Source: Acidobacteriaceae bacterium
GTDB lineage: Bacteria; Acidobacteriota; Terriglobia; Terriglobales; Acidobacteriaceae
Length of the DNA stretch: 33,062 nucleotides
NCBI GenBank assembly: GCA_025352065.1
Contig: JANXUC010000183.1
Coordinates: 1-33,062 of the forward strand
Direction of reading: 5' to 3'
The notes under the pieces were generated by a model. That model did not search any database. It saw only the letters and a program-made list of their open reading frames with translations, and was not told the DNA's origin. The position numbers and the translations under genes are program-made. Positions 9,097 through 17,334 of the stretch are shown here, one piece after another. Within the stretch, counting starts at the first letter, position 1, and the number at the start of each line of letters is the position of its first letter.

Positions 9097-9399
9097 TCGC
9101 AGGCTGTTGAAAAACCGCCCAAATTCCGAGACTGTGGCGTGAGCGAGGCCGCAGCGTTGTTCCAGGATCTCACTGCAAAAATCGATATTGGCGAAGCCGC
9201 CTTATTCCTAAAACAAAATCGTTTTAACTCAGTTATTCTAACGCTTACGCGGAGAATTCCCTCCGTTAGCAAAATCAGCTACAAAAATTCCGAAATTTCT
9301 AGACTTGGCACGCCTTTTTGTGCGATTAATAGAACGTTACATTGGTAACATCTGTAAAGTTGTACTGCTTTGCCGTTGTGAATCTACGGAGGGGAATCT
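9097..9399. other. Intergenic stretch without a supported gene
   Basis: Short open frames here have no recognisable family or ribosome-binding site. The segment is more AT-rich towards 9200-9360, fitting a promoter region for the HTH gene that follows, but no clear -35/-10 pair was assigned. Confidence 0.5.
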
Positions 9400-9693
9400 G
9401 TGAAACACAAAGCCAGCAAGAGCAGCAAAGGGTCCAAAGCTTCAGGAGCCGGTCCCAAGCTGCGTGAAATACGAGAAGGTCGCGGGCTAACCATGCGCGA
9501 TGTGCATGCGGAAAGCCGGACCATTGCGTCCAAACACGGGCACCGGGGATTTGAAATGGTCCCCAGCCGCCTACACATGCTGGAAAACGACCTCAGCACA
9601 CCGAGCGTCTATCGCCTCTATTCGCTGTCCACGATTTACGGACTCAGCGTAAAAGAGCTGTTCGGCATGTACGGACTGAAGTTAACCAAGTAA
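9400..9693 (+). CDS. Small XRE-type helix-turn-helix regulator
   Basis: The 97-residue protein starts at a GTG with GGAGGGG 7 bases upstream. After a basic Ser/Lys-rich arm (about residues 1-20) comes an HTH_3-like fold: KLREIREGRGLTMRDVHAES, then PSRLHMLENDLSTPSVYRLYSLSTIYGLSVKELF. The spacing between the first two helices is wider than in Cro/cI, with an insert SRTIASKHGHRGFEMV. It is probably a DNA-binding regulator, target unknown. It stands alone and is convergent with the beta-helix gene. Confidence 0.8.
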   Translation: MKHKASKSSKGSKASGAGPKLREIREGRGLTMRDVHAESRTIASKHGHRGFEMVPSRLHMLENDLSTPSVYRLYSLSTIYGLSVKELFGMYGLKLTK

Positions 9694-9702
9694 AAAACGA
9701 AC

Positions 9703-9729
9703 GGGCCCATCCAGTTTCTGGCGGGGCCC
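9703..9729 (+). terminator. GC-rich hairpin after the HTH gene
   Basis: gggccc-at-ccag-ttt-ctgg-cg-gggccc forms a two-part stem 10 bases beyond the stop. No T-tract follows, so it may be a weak terminator or 3' stabiliser. Confidence 0.4.
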
Positions 9730-9750
9730 CTCCAAACAAGTAAAAACATA

Positions 9751-9799
9751 CGAGAGGGGAAACGATCTGGCGGCCAAGCCTGAATCGGTTCCCCTCTCG
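9751..9799 (-). terminator. Terminator-like long stem between convergent genes
   Basis: Arms cgagaggggaaacgat and atcggttcccctctcg pair over 16 positions with one mismatch around a 17-base loop. Read on the minus strand it is followed by TATGTTTTTACTT, fitting an intrinsic terminator for the beta-helix gene that ends at 9827. It may act in both directions. Confidence 0.7.
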
Positions 9800-9826
9800 A
9801 TGTTTCTGCACAGGTTCTACGATGAG

Positions 9827-12406
9827 CTACTGTTCGTAGGCTCCCTTATCCACGTTGGAACCCTGCACGCGAGCGTTCCCCGCATAGTCCAGCGTTCCAA
9901 AAGTGGCCGACCCTAGGCTGGTATTGCCCGTATTGACCGCTGGCGAACTGGCCGACACATGCAGGTCGGGTGTGACCAGGCTCACGAACATTGGATCTGC
10001 ATACGAGGAATGCACGTCATTCCCGGTGCTCGACTGCCACGATGCAAAACCCGTATGGCTAGTGCCATTCCAGGTCCAGGTACTGCCTGCGGAAGCCACG
10101 GAAGAGAAATACAGGTTGTAGTCGACGGTGGTTGCCGTCTGGCTCACGAAGCTGTTGACCATAAATCCACTCGCCTTAGCGTAGACGATGTTGTTTTCAA
10201 ACACGTTGTTGGTGGCGTGATATTGAATTTGGAACTCGCCGCTGCCCGTGCCCTTGGTGTCATCGTTGTACAGAGTGTTGTTCACGATGGTGCAGTGGTC
10301 GGTGCCTCCAACCTGGCTGGCATAGCCGCCAATCGTGATACCGCTCGCATTGCCGTTGTAGATGATATTGCTGCGCGCGATCACGTAGCTGGAAGTTTTG
10401 CCCGAGTGTTCGCTCGCCAGCTCAATCGAGAAGTCCACGTTGTGGATCAGATTGCGCTCTACGGTGATGCGAGTTCCGCCGTCCACGTAGATTCCGTCCG
10501 CCGCGTATTGATTGCCATAGGCGGGATTCCCATAAGACGTAATGTTGTAAATCGTATTGCCGCTAATCGTTCCGTCCCGCGCCTGATCGTAGGCTGCATT
10601 CGGCGACGTGCCTTCAAAACCGATGGCGTCGATACCGATATTGTTGTTGTCGTGGATCAGGTTGTTGGTCACCGTGAAGTACTGCACGTTCCCGTTCAGC
10701 GACATGGATTCGCTGCAACCGGTTTTCAGGTGGTCCAGCTCGTTCCCGCTGATGGTCAGGTTGTTGATGGAAGCCGGAGCCTGATTTCCGTAAATTGCCA
10801 TGCCCAGGGCGTTGGCATTGCATCCGGACGCGGTAGTCACGATATTGTGAATGTGGTTGTTCAGGATCTGGATATTGCTGCCCGCGCCCAGAACGTAGAT
10901 TCCCACCGGCACGTTTGCCGTGCTGGAGGAAGTGTAGTTGCGGATCTCAAACCCGTTCACAATTACGTAGCTCTGGCTGGAGATGGTGACCATTCCGTTC
11001 TGTCCATTCGGAATCGCGAGACCGGTGCCATCCAGAATCGCCGCGGCCTGTGGATCACTGAGCAGCGTGATGTAGCCACCCGCCGCCGAACCCGATTTAT
11101 TCAGCGTGACGAGTTCGTTGTAGGTTCCCGCGAGTACGTGAATTGTGGCTCCAGCGGTCGCTTGGGAGATGGCAAAGGTAATGGTCTTCCAGGGAAGAGC
11201 GGCGGTGCCTGGGTTGGTGTTACTGCCCGTCGGTGCAACGTAATAGTTCAACCCGCCACCGGATGCCGCTGTGACCGTAACCGCTGCCGACGCCGACTTT
11301 GTGGCATCCGCTTGCGACACCGCCGTCACAGTCACACTAGCCGGACTTGGCACCGTTGCAGGAGCTGCGTAGAGGCCACCCGAGGTCACGGTTCCGACTG
11401 TCGAGTTCCCTCCCGCGATTCCGTTCACTTGCCAATTCACCAGAGTATTCGTCGAACCAGTAACCGTCGCTGTGAACTGCTGCGTGGCATTGGTTTGGAC
11501 AGTGGCAGAGGTCGGCGAAATCGAAACGCTAACCTGCGGCACTCCCGTGACCGTCACCGTAGCTGATGCCGTCTTCGTGGTATCTGCCTGCGCAATCGCC
11601 TTGACGGTTACGGCTGCGGGGCTAGGAACGGCTGCTGGGGCGGTGTACAGGCCCGTCGTCGATACCGTCCCTGTGGTCGAGTTCCCTCCCGTCACGTTAT
11701 TCACTTGCCACGTCACTGCCGTGTTGGTCGAACCAGTGACAGTCGCCGTGAACTGCTGCGTGGCGGAGGTCTGCACCGAGGCGCTGGTGGGAGAAATCGT
11801 GATGTTGACGACCGGCGTCGTGGCATACGTGACCAGCAAAGCTTCGTAGTCGATATCCACGTTGTCCGCGTGGTTGTTGGAAAGTAACTGCACACGCATC
11901 TGGCCGTCGCTGGCGCGCACATAGTTGGCCAACGTGCCCGTCGCGTTGAACGTCAAGATCTGCCACGCCGCCCAGCCCGATGTATCCACCGAGTTCGTCC
12001 CCACGGTCACGTACGCGTTTGTGCTCCAGTTCAAGAGTTGCCAGGTCCAAGTCTGCGTGCTCGAGAGCGGCCCCTGATAGTTCACCTTGACCTGGATCGC
12101 TGTCACCGAACTGGGGGCGATGGAGATTGGCAAGGTGAATACCTGGTAGCCCGCATAGTTGGCGGTCGCAGTTGTTTGGAACTCGACGTACTTGGCCCAG
12201 GTATTGGTGGCGCCGGATTCGTCCAGAAGATCAATAGAACTGGCTACGGGTTGGCCACCGCTTGTGCCGCTGGTCGTCACGTAGGAAGAAGGGACGAGGG
12301 TAGTTGTGGTTTGAGCGTTAGCCGTGGTGATGAGACTGAGAAGGGACAACGCCAGCAAGGCGACGCTGCATCGGTAGTAGGGGACGGAAGCAACTTGGTT
12401 TCGCAT
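9827..12406 (-). CDS. Secreted right-handed beta-helix protein with tandem Ig-like domains
   Basis: A signal peptide (CSVALLALSLLSLITTANAQ) starts the roughly 860-residue protein. An N-terminal beta-rich domain follows. Two near-identical Ig-like repeats of about 90 residues come next (ISPTSASVQTSATQQFTATV and ISPTSATVQTNATQQFTATV). The rest opens with YYVAPTGSNTNPGTAALPWK and continues as parallel beta-helix turns (NNHIHNI, SGNTIYNI, RSNIIYNG), ending GTLDYAGNARVQGSNVDKGAYEQ. This is the layout of choice-of-anchor Q/pectate-lyase-like extracellular proteins. The ATG at 12406 is preferred over 12421 because GGAGAGAGAG precedes it. The role may be polysaccharide binding or cleavage; no catalytic residue set was identified. 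Confidence 0.85.
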   Translation of the reverse strand: MRNQVASVPYYRCSVALLALSLLSLITTANAQTTTTLVPSSYVTTSGTSGGQPVASSIDLLDESGATNTWAKYVEFQTTATANYAGYQVFTLPISIAPSSVTAIQVKVNYQGPLSSTQTWTWQLLNWSTNAYVTVGTNSVDTSGWAAWQILTFNATGTLANYVRASDGQMRVQLLSNNHADNVDIDYEALLVTYATTPVVNITISPTSASVQTSATQQFTATVTGSTNTAVTWQVNNVTGGNSTTGTVSTTGLYTAPAAVPSPAAVTVKAIAQADTTKTASATVTVTGVPQVSVSISPTSATVQTNATQQFTATVTGSTNTLVNWQVNGIAGGNSTVGTVTSGGLYAAPATVPSPASVTVTAVSQADATKSASAAVTVTAASGGGLNYYVAPTGSNTNPGTAALPWKTITFAISQATAGATIHVLAGTYNELVTLNKSGSAAGGYITLLSDPQAAAILDGTGLAIPNGQNGMVTISSQSYVIVNGFEIRNYTSSSTANVPVGIYVLGAGSNIQILNNHIHNIVTTASGCNANALGMAIYGNQAPASINNLTISGNELDHLKTGCSESMSLNGNVQYFTVTNNLIHDNNNIGIDAIGFEGTSPNAAYDQARDGTISGNTIYNITSYGNPAYGNQYAADGIYVDGGTRITVERNLIHNVDFSIELASEHSGKTSSYVIARSNIIYNGNASGITIGGYASQVGGTDHCTIVNNTLYNDDTKGTGSGEFQIQYHATNNVFENNIVYAKASGFMVNSFVSQTATTVDYNLYFSSVASAGSTWTWNGTSHTGFASWQSSTGNDVHSSYADPMFVSLVTPDLHVSASSPAVNTGNTSLGSATFGTLDYAGNARVQGSNVDKGAYEQ

Positions 12407-12556
12407 GCTCTCTCTCTCCATCTGAGGGTGACGTAAAATACCGGTGTACTTATGATTACTTTCGATACCTTCGTTTAATTACGATATCGGTCACATTACT
12501 CCGTTTCACGAAACGCTGTCAACTACAGCAACTGGAACTCTGCTCCAAAAAACCAG

Positions 12557-12578
12557 ACGGCACCCCTAAGGGTGCCGT
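12557..12578 (-). terminator. Intrinsic terminator of the GT39 gene
   Basis: A perfect 9-bp stem (acggcaccc/gggtgccgt) with a 4-base loop lies 30 bases beyond the minus-strand stop at 12608. On that strand it is followed by ctggTTTTTT, a near-canonical rho-independent terminator. Confidence 0.8.
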
Positions 12579-12607
12579 TGCTTGCTGGCGATCCATCTGG
12601 GTTTTCA

Positions 12608-14044
12608 CTATCTGAGTTCAGGCCTGCAGAGCTTCCGCTCCAAGCGCACGGAGCCAAAGTGTTCCTCGACCTCCCGAACGCAGTGCCGCTGGAGCCCAAG
12701 CTCGACGCGCTGGAGATGCTCGTTCGGCGCGATGGCCGAAAGGGTCCAGACACGCCCCGTGCGCGACGCCAAGCTCTGGAGCCCTTCCGCCCCCAGTTCC
12801 GGCATCTCCGCTGAGAGAAGTTGTGGAACACTTCCGGCGGGAAATAAGACTTCTAAGTACTGGCGACCTGCGGCTGCCTCGCGGTTGAGGTAATACTGCG
12901 CGGGAACCCGTTCAAAAGCGTACGGGAACAGCAGCGAATCGCCCGGCTCGGTGCGCAGCATCAGGGAATGCACGGCACCTCTCCAGTCGTCGCTGTAGAA
13001 AGAATCTGCACGAAGGCGCTGATAAAGGAAGTCCTGCTGCAAAGAAAGGCTTACCATGATGCCCAATCCCGACAACAACCACCACCTGTTGGGCAAGAGC
13101 GCAGCGCCACGAGCCGCCAGCAGCAGAAACGGCGGGAGGCAAGCACTGAGATACCTCGGCACTAGGAACGGAATCCGCCAGGACATTGCGCAGGTCAGCA
13201 GCACAGGAGCCCATAACGATGCCCACAGAACGCGCGAACCGCGGTTTGGCAAGCCCGGCTTGGCAAGAAGGAGGCCGCAGGCGATCAACAGCACGTAAGC
13301 CAGCAGGAGCGCCTTTCCTTTGGGCCCGGCCAGCCCGGAGAAGAACGCCGCCAGCAATTGTATTGGCGGTTCCTTGATCCATCCGAGATGTGAGCCTTGC
13401 GCAAATAGCCAGTAGGCAAGCGGTAGCGCGAGAACTGCCACGGCTCCCAGCGCCGCCAAGAAGTTTCGAGATCGAGTTCTCAGCTCCGATGAAAACCCCA
13501 CTGCGGATGAATGGCCGATCAAGGTTAAGCCAAACATGACATGCGAATAGAGCCCGACCACAGAAGCAACAATATACAAATACCAGGATTTGGCAGGTTT
13601 TTCGCAGCACATGAGCAACAAAGATGTCGCCAAAACACTAAAGAGAATCAGGAAGCTATAACTCCGTGCTTCCTGGGAATACGCGATGTGCAGCGGACTG
13701 AGGGCGAGAAACAGAGCGGAGATCCTCCCGGTACGTGGGTCGAAAACCTGGCATCCCAGCCCATACAGCAAAGGCACTGCTAGAACGCCAGCCAGGACGG
13801 AAAGGCTACGGAGCGCGAACTCGCTGCAGCCCGCCACATTCCAGATTCGCAGAAGTAAATAGTAGAACGCCATGTTGGCTTCACGATGTAAAACAATGCG
13901 CCAGAAATCCGCCCTGGTGGCCGACGCCAAAGCTGCGCTGATTGCCTCGTCCGCCCACAGACTCTTGGCGCCAAGATTCCATAGCCGCAAATAGCCAGCA
14001 ACGGCCAACAAGAGAACCATCCAGACTGCAGTGTTCTTGCGCAA
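12608..14044 (-). CDS. GT39/ArnT-like polytopic membrane glycosyltransferase
   Basis: The 478-residue protein begins with a transmembrane helix. The luminal/periplasmic LWADEA motif follows at about residues 29-34; its acidic pair is the hallmark of the PMT/GT39 family, which uses polyprenyl-phosphate sugar donors. Many more hydrophobic helices follow, with SPLHIAYSQEARSYSF near residue 120, another recurrent segment of this family. A soluble C-terminal domain of about 130 residues closes it. The annotated start is a TTG with GAGGGCG upstream; an ATG eight codons in (14020) is an alternative. The acceptor, protein or lipid, is unknown. Confidence 0.82.
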   Translation of the reverse strand: MRKNTAVWMVLLLAVAGYLRLWNLGAKSLWADEAISAALASATRADFWRIVLHREANMAFYYLLLRIWNVAGCSEFALRSLSVLAGVLAVPLLYGLGCQVFDPRTGRISALFLALSPLHIAYSQEARSYSFLILFSVLATSLLLMCCEKPAKSWYLYIVASVVGLYSHVMFGLTLIGHSSAVGFSSELRTRSRNFLAALGAVAVLALPLAYWLFAQGSHLGWIKEPPIQLLAAFFSGLAGPKGKALLLAYVLLIACGLLLAKPGLPNRGSRVLWASLWAPVLLTCAMSWRIPFLVPRYLSACLPPFLLLAARGAALLPNRWWLLSGLGIMVSLSLQQDFLYQRLRADSFYSDDWRGAVHSLMLRTEPGDSLLFPYAFERVPAQYYLNREAAAGRQYLEVLFPAGSVPQLLSAEMPELGAEGLQSLASRTGRVWTLSAIAPNEHLQRVELGLQRHCVREVEEHFGSVRLERKLCRPELR

Positions 14045-14196
14045 AATCGACGCCCTCGGCCCCTAGTTTACACAGGCGCCGTGCTGCCGCTCTCTAGGCT
14101 CGCCTGGTGCGACCGTATAGTTGTGAGATTTCCACGAATGTTGTTCACTGGAGAGTAGGGTTTTGCAGCAACTGACTCCCCCAAACACGGAAGACA

Positions 14197-14491
14197 ATGC
14201 AAATCAAGATTCTAGGCTCAGCGGCAGGCGGCGGATTTCCGCAGTGGAACTGCGCTTGTTCTAATTGCCGGGCGGTGTGGGCGGGGACTTTTCAGGGAAA
14301 AGCGCGATCCCAAGCGCAAGTTGTCGTGAGTGGAGACGGGAAATCCTGGTTCCTGCTGGGCGCCTCTCCCGACCTTCGGTGGCAAATTGAGACTACGCCC
14401 GAGTTGCATCCTGGAGTACGGGATTCGGCAGTCGCCGATTGCGGGAGCTGTTTTAGCCAGCGCGGACCTTGATACAGCGACTCTGGTTTAG
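14197..14491 (+). pseudogene. pqqB: pqqB remnant, frameshifted and truncated
   Basis: The first 75 or so codons encode the N-terminus of PqqB, a metallo-beta-lactamase-fold protein of pyrroloquinoline quinone biosynthesis: ILGSAAGGGFPQWNCACSNC, then GASPDLRWQ and LHPGVRD. Near 14425 the match jumps to the +1 frame, reading SPIAGAVLASADLD, and a TAG at 14489-14491 ends it. The family is about 300 residues, so two thirds are gone. Dispersed repeats follow directly. No other pqq gene is in the window. Confidence 0.82.
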
Positions 14492-14504
14492 CTCATCGAG
14501 CCAC

Positions 14505-14663
14505 AACGAGGAATCCCTTTACCTCCAATACGGCCGCTCGGATGAGAGGCATTCTCGCAGCGGCGTGCAAGAAAACGTTATGACGCCAGATGCACGGGGA
14601 GAACGCCTCTCCACAACATGGCAATTCTATGACGATAGGGATTCCTCGCTGTTGCTCGGAATG
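14505..14663. repeat. Diverged 'gaggaatccct / gggattcctcgct' repeat arms
   Basis: cgaggaatccctttacc at 14508 and agggattcctcgctgttgctcggaatgacaat at 14637-14668 resemble arms of the 4992-5077 repeat, but with a longer unrelated centre. They lie between the pqqB remnant and the next repeat. Confidence 0.5.
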
Positions 14664-14671
14664 ACAATCTT

Positions 14672-14800
14672 AGAGCGTGTTTATAAACGTTTCCCGACCG
14701 GTTCGAGTCTTACCTCAGGGGCTAAAGCCCATGTTCCAGGCGGGTCTAACGGCACGACTGAAGTCGTGCCCTAACCAAAAGCATTTATGTAACACGCTCC
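14672..14800. repeat. Repeat element with GAGCGTGTT ends
   Basis: Terminal inverted sequences (agagcgtgtttataaa; tttatgtaacacgctcc) bound a 129-base element. Its centre carries cctcaggggctaaagccc and the hairpin ggcacgact-ga-agtcgtgcc, shared with 5987-6049. The structure resembles a small non-autonomous mobile element. No coding capacity is seen. Confidence 0.6.
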
Positions 14801-14835
14801 AGAATAGCGTGGCACTTGTTGCAGGAATGGAATTA

Positions 14836-15313
14836 TTACTTCTTCACTGGATCGGCGGACCCGCCGTCGTAGACGACTTTCCATGTGCCGTCGGCTTGCA
14901 GCTTCCACACGGTAAGGTAGTCCCCTTCGAGTTGAATGCTCTCGCCTTTTTCGTTCTCGCCGCGGTAAATCCACCGTCCGGAGGTGTATCCAAACTTGCC
15001 GCTCTTGAAGAGTTGGGCGTGCTTCGGCTCCCAGGTTAGGAAGTGCGCCGGATCATCCCACTCTGGTTTCAACTCTGCGCGCGCGGCTTCCTTAGCCGAC
15101 GACCGGTTTGGCGCGAAGCAGGACCACATCGTCGGCCATAAATTGCATCCAGCCGTCGAGGCGTTTTTCCTGGGTTGCTTTGTTGAAGTTGCGATCCGCT
15201 TTGAGTAGAGCCACTTCCCCGCCCTGCGCGAACGAAAGCACGGCGAAGGAAGACAACACCACCAAACCGAGAGACATCATCGAGGACGTCGAGAGCTGCC
15301 TTCGCAACTTCAT
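14836..15313 (-). pseudogene. DUF4440/SnoaL-like exported protein, broken by one inserted base
   Basis: Two overlapping minus-strand frames join into one protein. The first (from ATG 15313) has a signal peptide and LLKADRNFNKATQEKR...WMQFMADDVVLLRAKPVVG, then hits TAA. The second continues with KEAARAELKPEW...YTSGRWIYRG...GDYLTVWKLQADGTWKVV, the second half of the NTF2-like fold. Removing one base near 15094 (GGC-T-AAG) restores the frame. The start overlaps the lepB stop, so the pair was probably translationally coupled. It is either a recent pseudogene or a sequencing error. Confidence 0.8.
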
Positions 15314-15930
15314 TGCACTTTTCCAACTTTCTCCATCGGCCAGTATCCGAAGACCGCCTTACCAACCACGAAGCTCTGCGCCACCGGCCCAAAATCGCGG
15401 CTGTCATTCGACATATTGCGATGGTCGCCCATCATAAAGTACGATCCTTCCGGAACGCTGATCTCCGGCTGCGAGCGCCAATCGGAATATTGCGGAGGTA
15501 CATAATCCTCTGTGATAGGTCCACCGTTCACGTAGACCACGCCTTCTTCAATGCGAATCTTGTCTCCGGCCACGCCGATCACACGCTTGATGAAGCTCTT
15601 CGACGGATCGCGGGGATAGCGGAAGACGATGACATCGCCGCGCGAAATAGCCTCGATCCTATAGACGAACTTATTTACGAAGATGCGTTCCTGATCCTCC
15701 AGGCCGGGCATCATGCTGGTGCCTTCGACCTTGACCGGTTGGTAGAGGAACACGATGAAGAAGGCGGCGATCAGCAGCGAAATGGCAAGATTGCCGAGCC
15801 ACGCACCCAAGACTCCCGCTACTGCCAGGCGCGGTGGCTGTGTGGAGGGTGGAGAGGGTGGAGAGGGTGGTTGCCCGCTCGTCGGCTGCCCGGGCGTCGT
15901 ATTGTTTTCGGCGTTGTCGTTTACGTCCAT
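15310..15930 (-). CDS. lepB: Signal peptidase I
   Basis: A Pro/Ser/Gln-rich N-terminus precedes one transmembrane helix (LAISLLIAAFFIVFLY). The catalytic serine follows in VEGTSMMPGL and the general-base lysine in KSFIKRVIGVAGD. The family box GDHRNMSNDSRDFGPV lies near the C-terminus. It cleaves signal peptides at the outer face of the inner membrane. The ATG at 15930 is chosen; a TTG at 15948 with AAGG upstream is equally possible. The stop overlaps the start of the DUF4440-like gene. Confidence 0.93.
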   Translation of the reverse strand: MDVNDNAENNTTPGQPTSGQPPSPPSPPSTQPPRLAVAGVLGAWLGNLAISLLIAAFFIVFLYQPVKVEGTSMMPGLEDQERIFVNKFVYRIEAISRGDVIVFRYPRDPSKSFIKRVIGVAGDKIRIEEGVVYVNGGPITEDYVPPQYSDWRSQPEISVPEGSYFMMGDHRNMSNDSRDFGPVAQSFVVGKAVFGYWPMEKVGKVQ

Positions 15931-16112
15931 GTTTCGTTCGATGCTCAAATAGCCTTACGCTGAAGGTTCTTTCGCAATTCTATGGTCCAGCGCCGTGCTG
16001 CGCAAACGGCTTACCCCCATGTACTCTCGGAATACCGCCCTGCCCACCCGGTTCCGCGATTCGCGGTAGAATAATCTTTGGCTCAAGACGAAATCCCATC
16101 CGGAAGGTAATC

Positions 16113-16568
16113 ATGTCGAAACGAATCCTAGCTCTGATTTTCCTTTTCGTCGTAACCATGACCATGTCAGCGCAGTATCCTAGTAAAACGCCAGCGGCGG
16201 AGGTTCCGGCCTACAACAAGACAGCTCCGGCCAAAGGCGTGAAACTACCCCCCATTTTGACTAAAGATGAGCTTTGGGGAGACGATGCTCAGTCTCCCTT
16301 CCAGACTCACGCCTACGAATTGGCGTCGAAGATTTCCGGCACCATTCATCAGATGCCATGTTTCTGCTATTGCGATCGTATGGGACACAAGAGTTTACGC
16401 AGCTGTTTTGAAGGCAAGCACGGCGCGCAATGCGACATCTGCCTGAAAGAGCTGTATTACGTCTATGGGCAGAAGAAGAAAGGCCAGACTGTGGCGCAGA
16501 TTCGCAAGGGCGTAATTGCTGGAGATTGGAAGAAGATCACACCGGAAGACGCGGCGGCGCTGAACTAG
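16113..16568 (+). CDS. Exported PCYCGC-motif protein
   Basis: The 151-residue protein starts with a signal peptide (RILALIFLFVVTMTMSAQ). Its core, MPCFCYCDRMGHKSLRSCF followed by HGAQCDICLKE, matches the PCYCGC-motif family, with conserved cysteines and a histidine in place of the usual PCYCGC. These cysteines suggest metal binding or a disulfide scaffold, but family function is not established. GGAAGG sits 6 bases before the ATG. It is divergent from lepB, with about 160 bases between the starts. Confidence 0.82.
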   Translation: MSKRILALIFLFVVTMTMSAQYPSKTPAAEVPAYNKTAPAKGVKLPPILTKDELWGDDAQSPFQTHAYELASKISGTIHQMPCFCYCDRMGHKSLRSCFEGKHGAQCDICLKELYYVYGQKKKGQTVAQIRKGVIAGDWKKITPEDAAALN

Positions 16569-16719
16569 AATCCGGTCCGGAATCAGACAGACCGCTTGGA
16601 AGGTTTTCCACAGCCGGATATTGGGCTAGGTTTTTGGCTGTGTTCCAAGGCACTTCAGGATACTGGAAATAACCAAAGGTCGTACCTTCACTTTAATCAC
16701 GTAAGTCACTGAAAAAAAT

Positions 16720-17325
16720 ATGGTTACAAAATCAACATCCAAAGCAACTAAGCCCTCCACAACCTCAATTCCCAAACCGGCTGTGGTGATCGACCCTAAA
16801 TATACACAGGCTGTGCAAATGTACGAGGTCGGAATCAAGGCCATGCAGGAGCGCAAATACGACCGTGCCAAGGTCTCCTTTCACAAGGTAATTGAGGCCA
16901 ATATTCGCGAACTGGGCGACCGCGCCCGCATCCATATCAGTGCCTGCAACGCGCAAGCGGCTAAAGCTGGTTTGGACTTCAAAACCTCCGAGGAGCATTA
17001 CGACTACGCGATTTCGCTGATGAATCAGGGGGACTACGTTTCGTCGCGCGAGCATCTGGACAAGCTGCACAAAACGGCGGCGAACAAGGACCATGTGATG
17101 TACGGTCTGGCCACGCTGGATTGTCTGACCGGCCACCTCGAAGATGCGCTGCGCCGTCTGCATGAGGCGATTGCAACCAACCCGCAGCTGCGTTTCCAGG
17201 CTCGCAACGACTCCGACTTCCAGAACTTGGCGGAGGATCCGCGTTTTACCGAGTTGATGTATCCGGATCCGGGCGGGGAAGCTGTTCTGTCGGGTCACGC
17301 AGCCGACGTCGAAGAAGGCCAGTAA
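16720..17325 (+). CDS. TPR-containing protein
   Basis: A Ser/Thr/Lys-rich N-terminal tail of about 25 residues leads into helical repeats: YEVGIKAMQERKYDRAKVSF, then HYDYAISLMNQGDYVSSREHL and VMYGLATLDCLTGHLEDALR. The alternation of small and aromatic residues is that of tetratricopeptide repeats, usually protein-binding scaffolds. No signal peptide is seen. The 9-base gap to yvcK suggests an operon. The ribosome-binding site is weak. Confidence 0.8.
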   Translation: MVTKSTSKATKPSTTSIPKPAVVIDPKYTQAVQMYEVGIKAMQERKYDRAKVSFHKVIEANIRELGDRARIHISACNAQAAKAGLDFKTSEEHYDYAISLMNQGDYVSSREHLDKLHKTAANKDHVMYGLATLDCLTGHLEDALRRLHEAIATNPQLRFQARNDSDFQNLAEDPRFTELMYPDPGGEAVLSGHAADVEEGQ

Positions 17326-17334
17326 GGTCGGCTC

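Noticed and set aside
9959-11566. 535-codon plus-strand open frame
   Set aside because: It is antisense to the beta-helix protein, whose signal peptide, repeats and terminator are clear.
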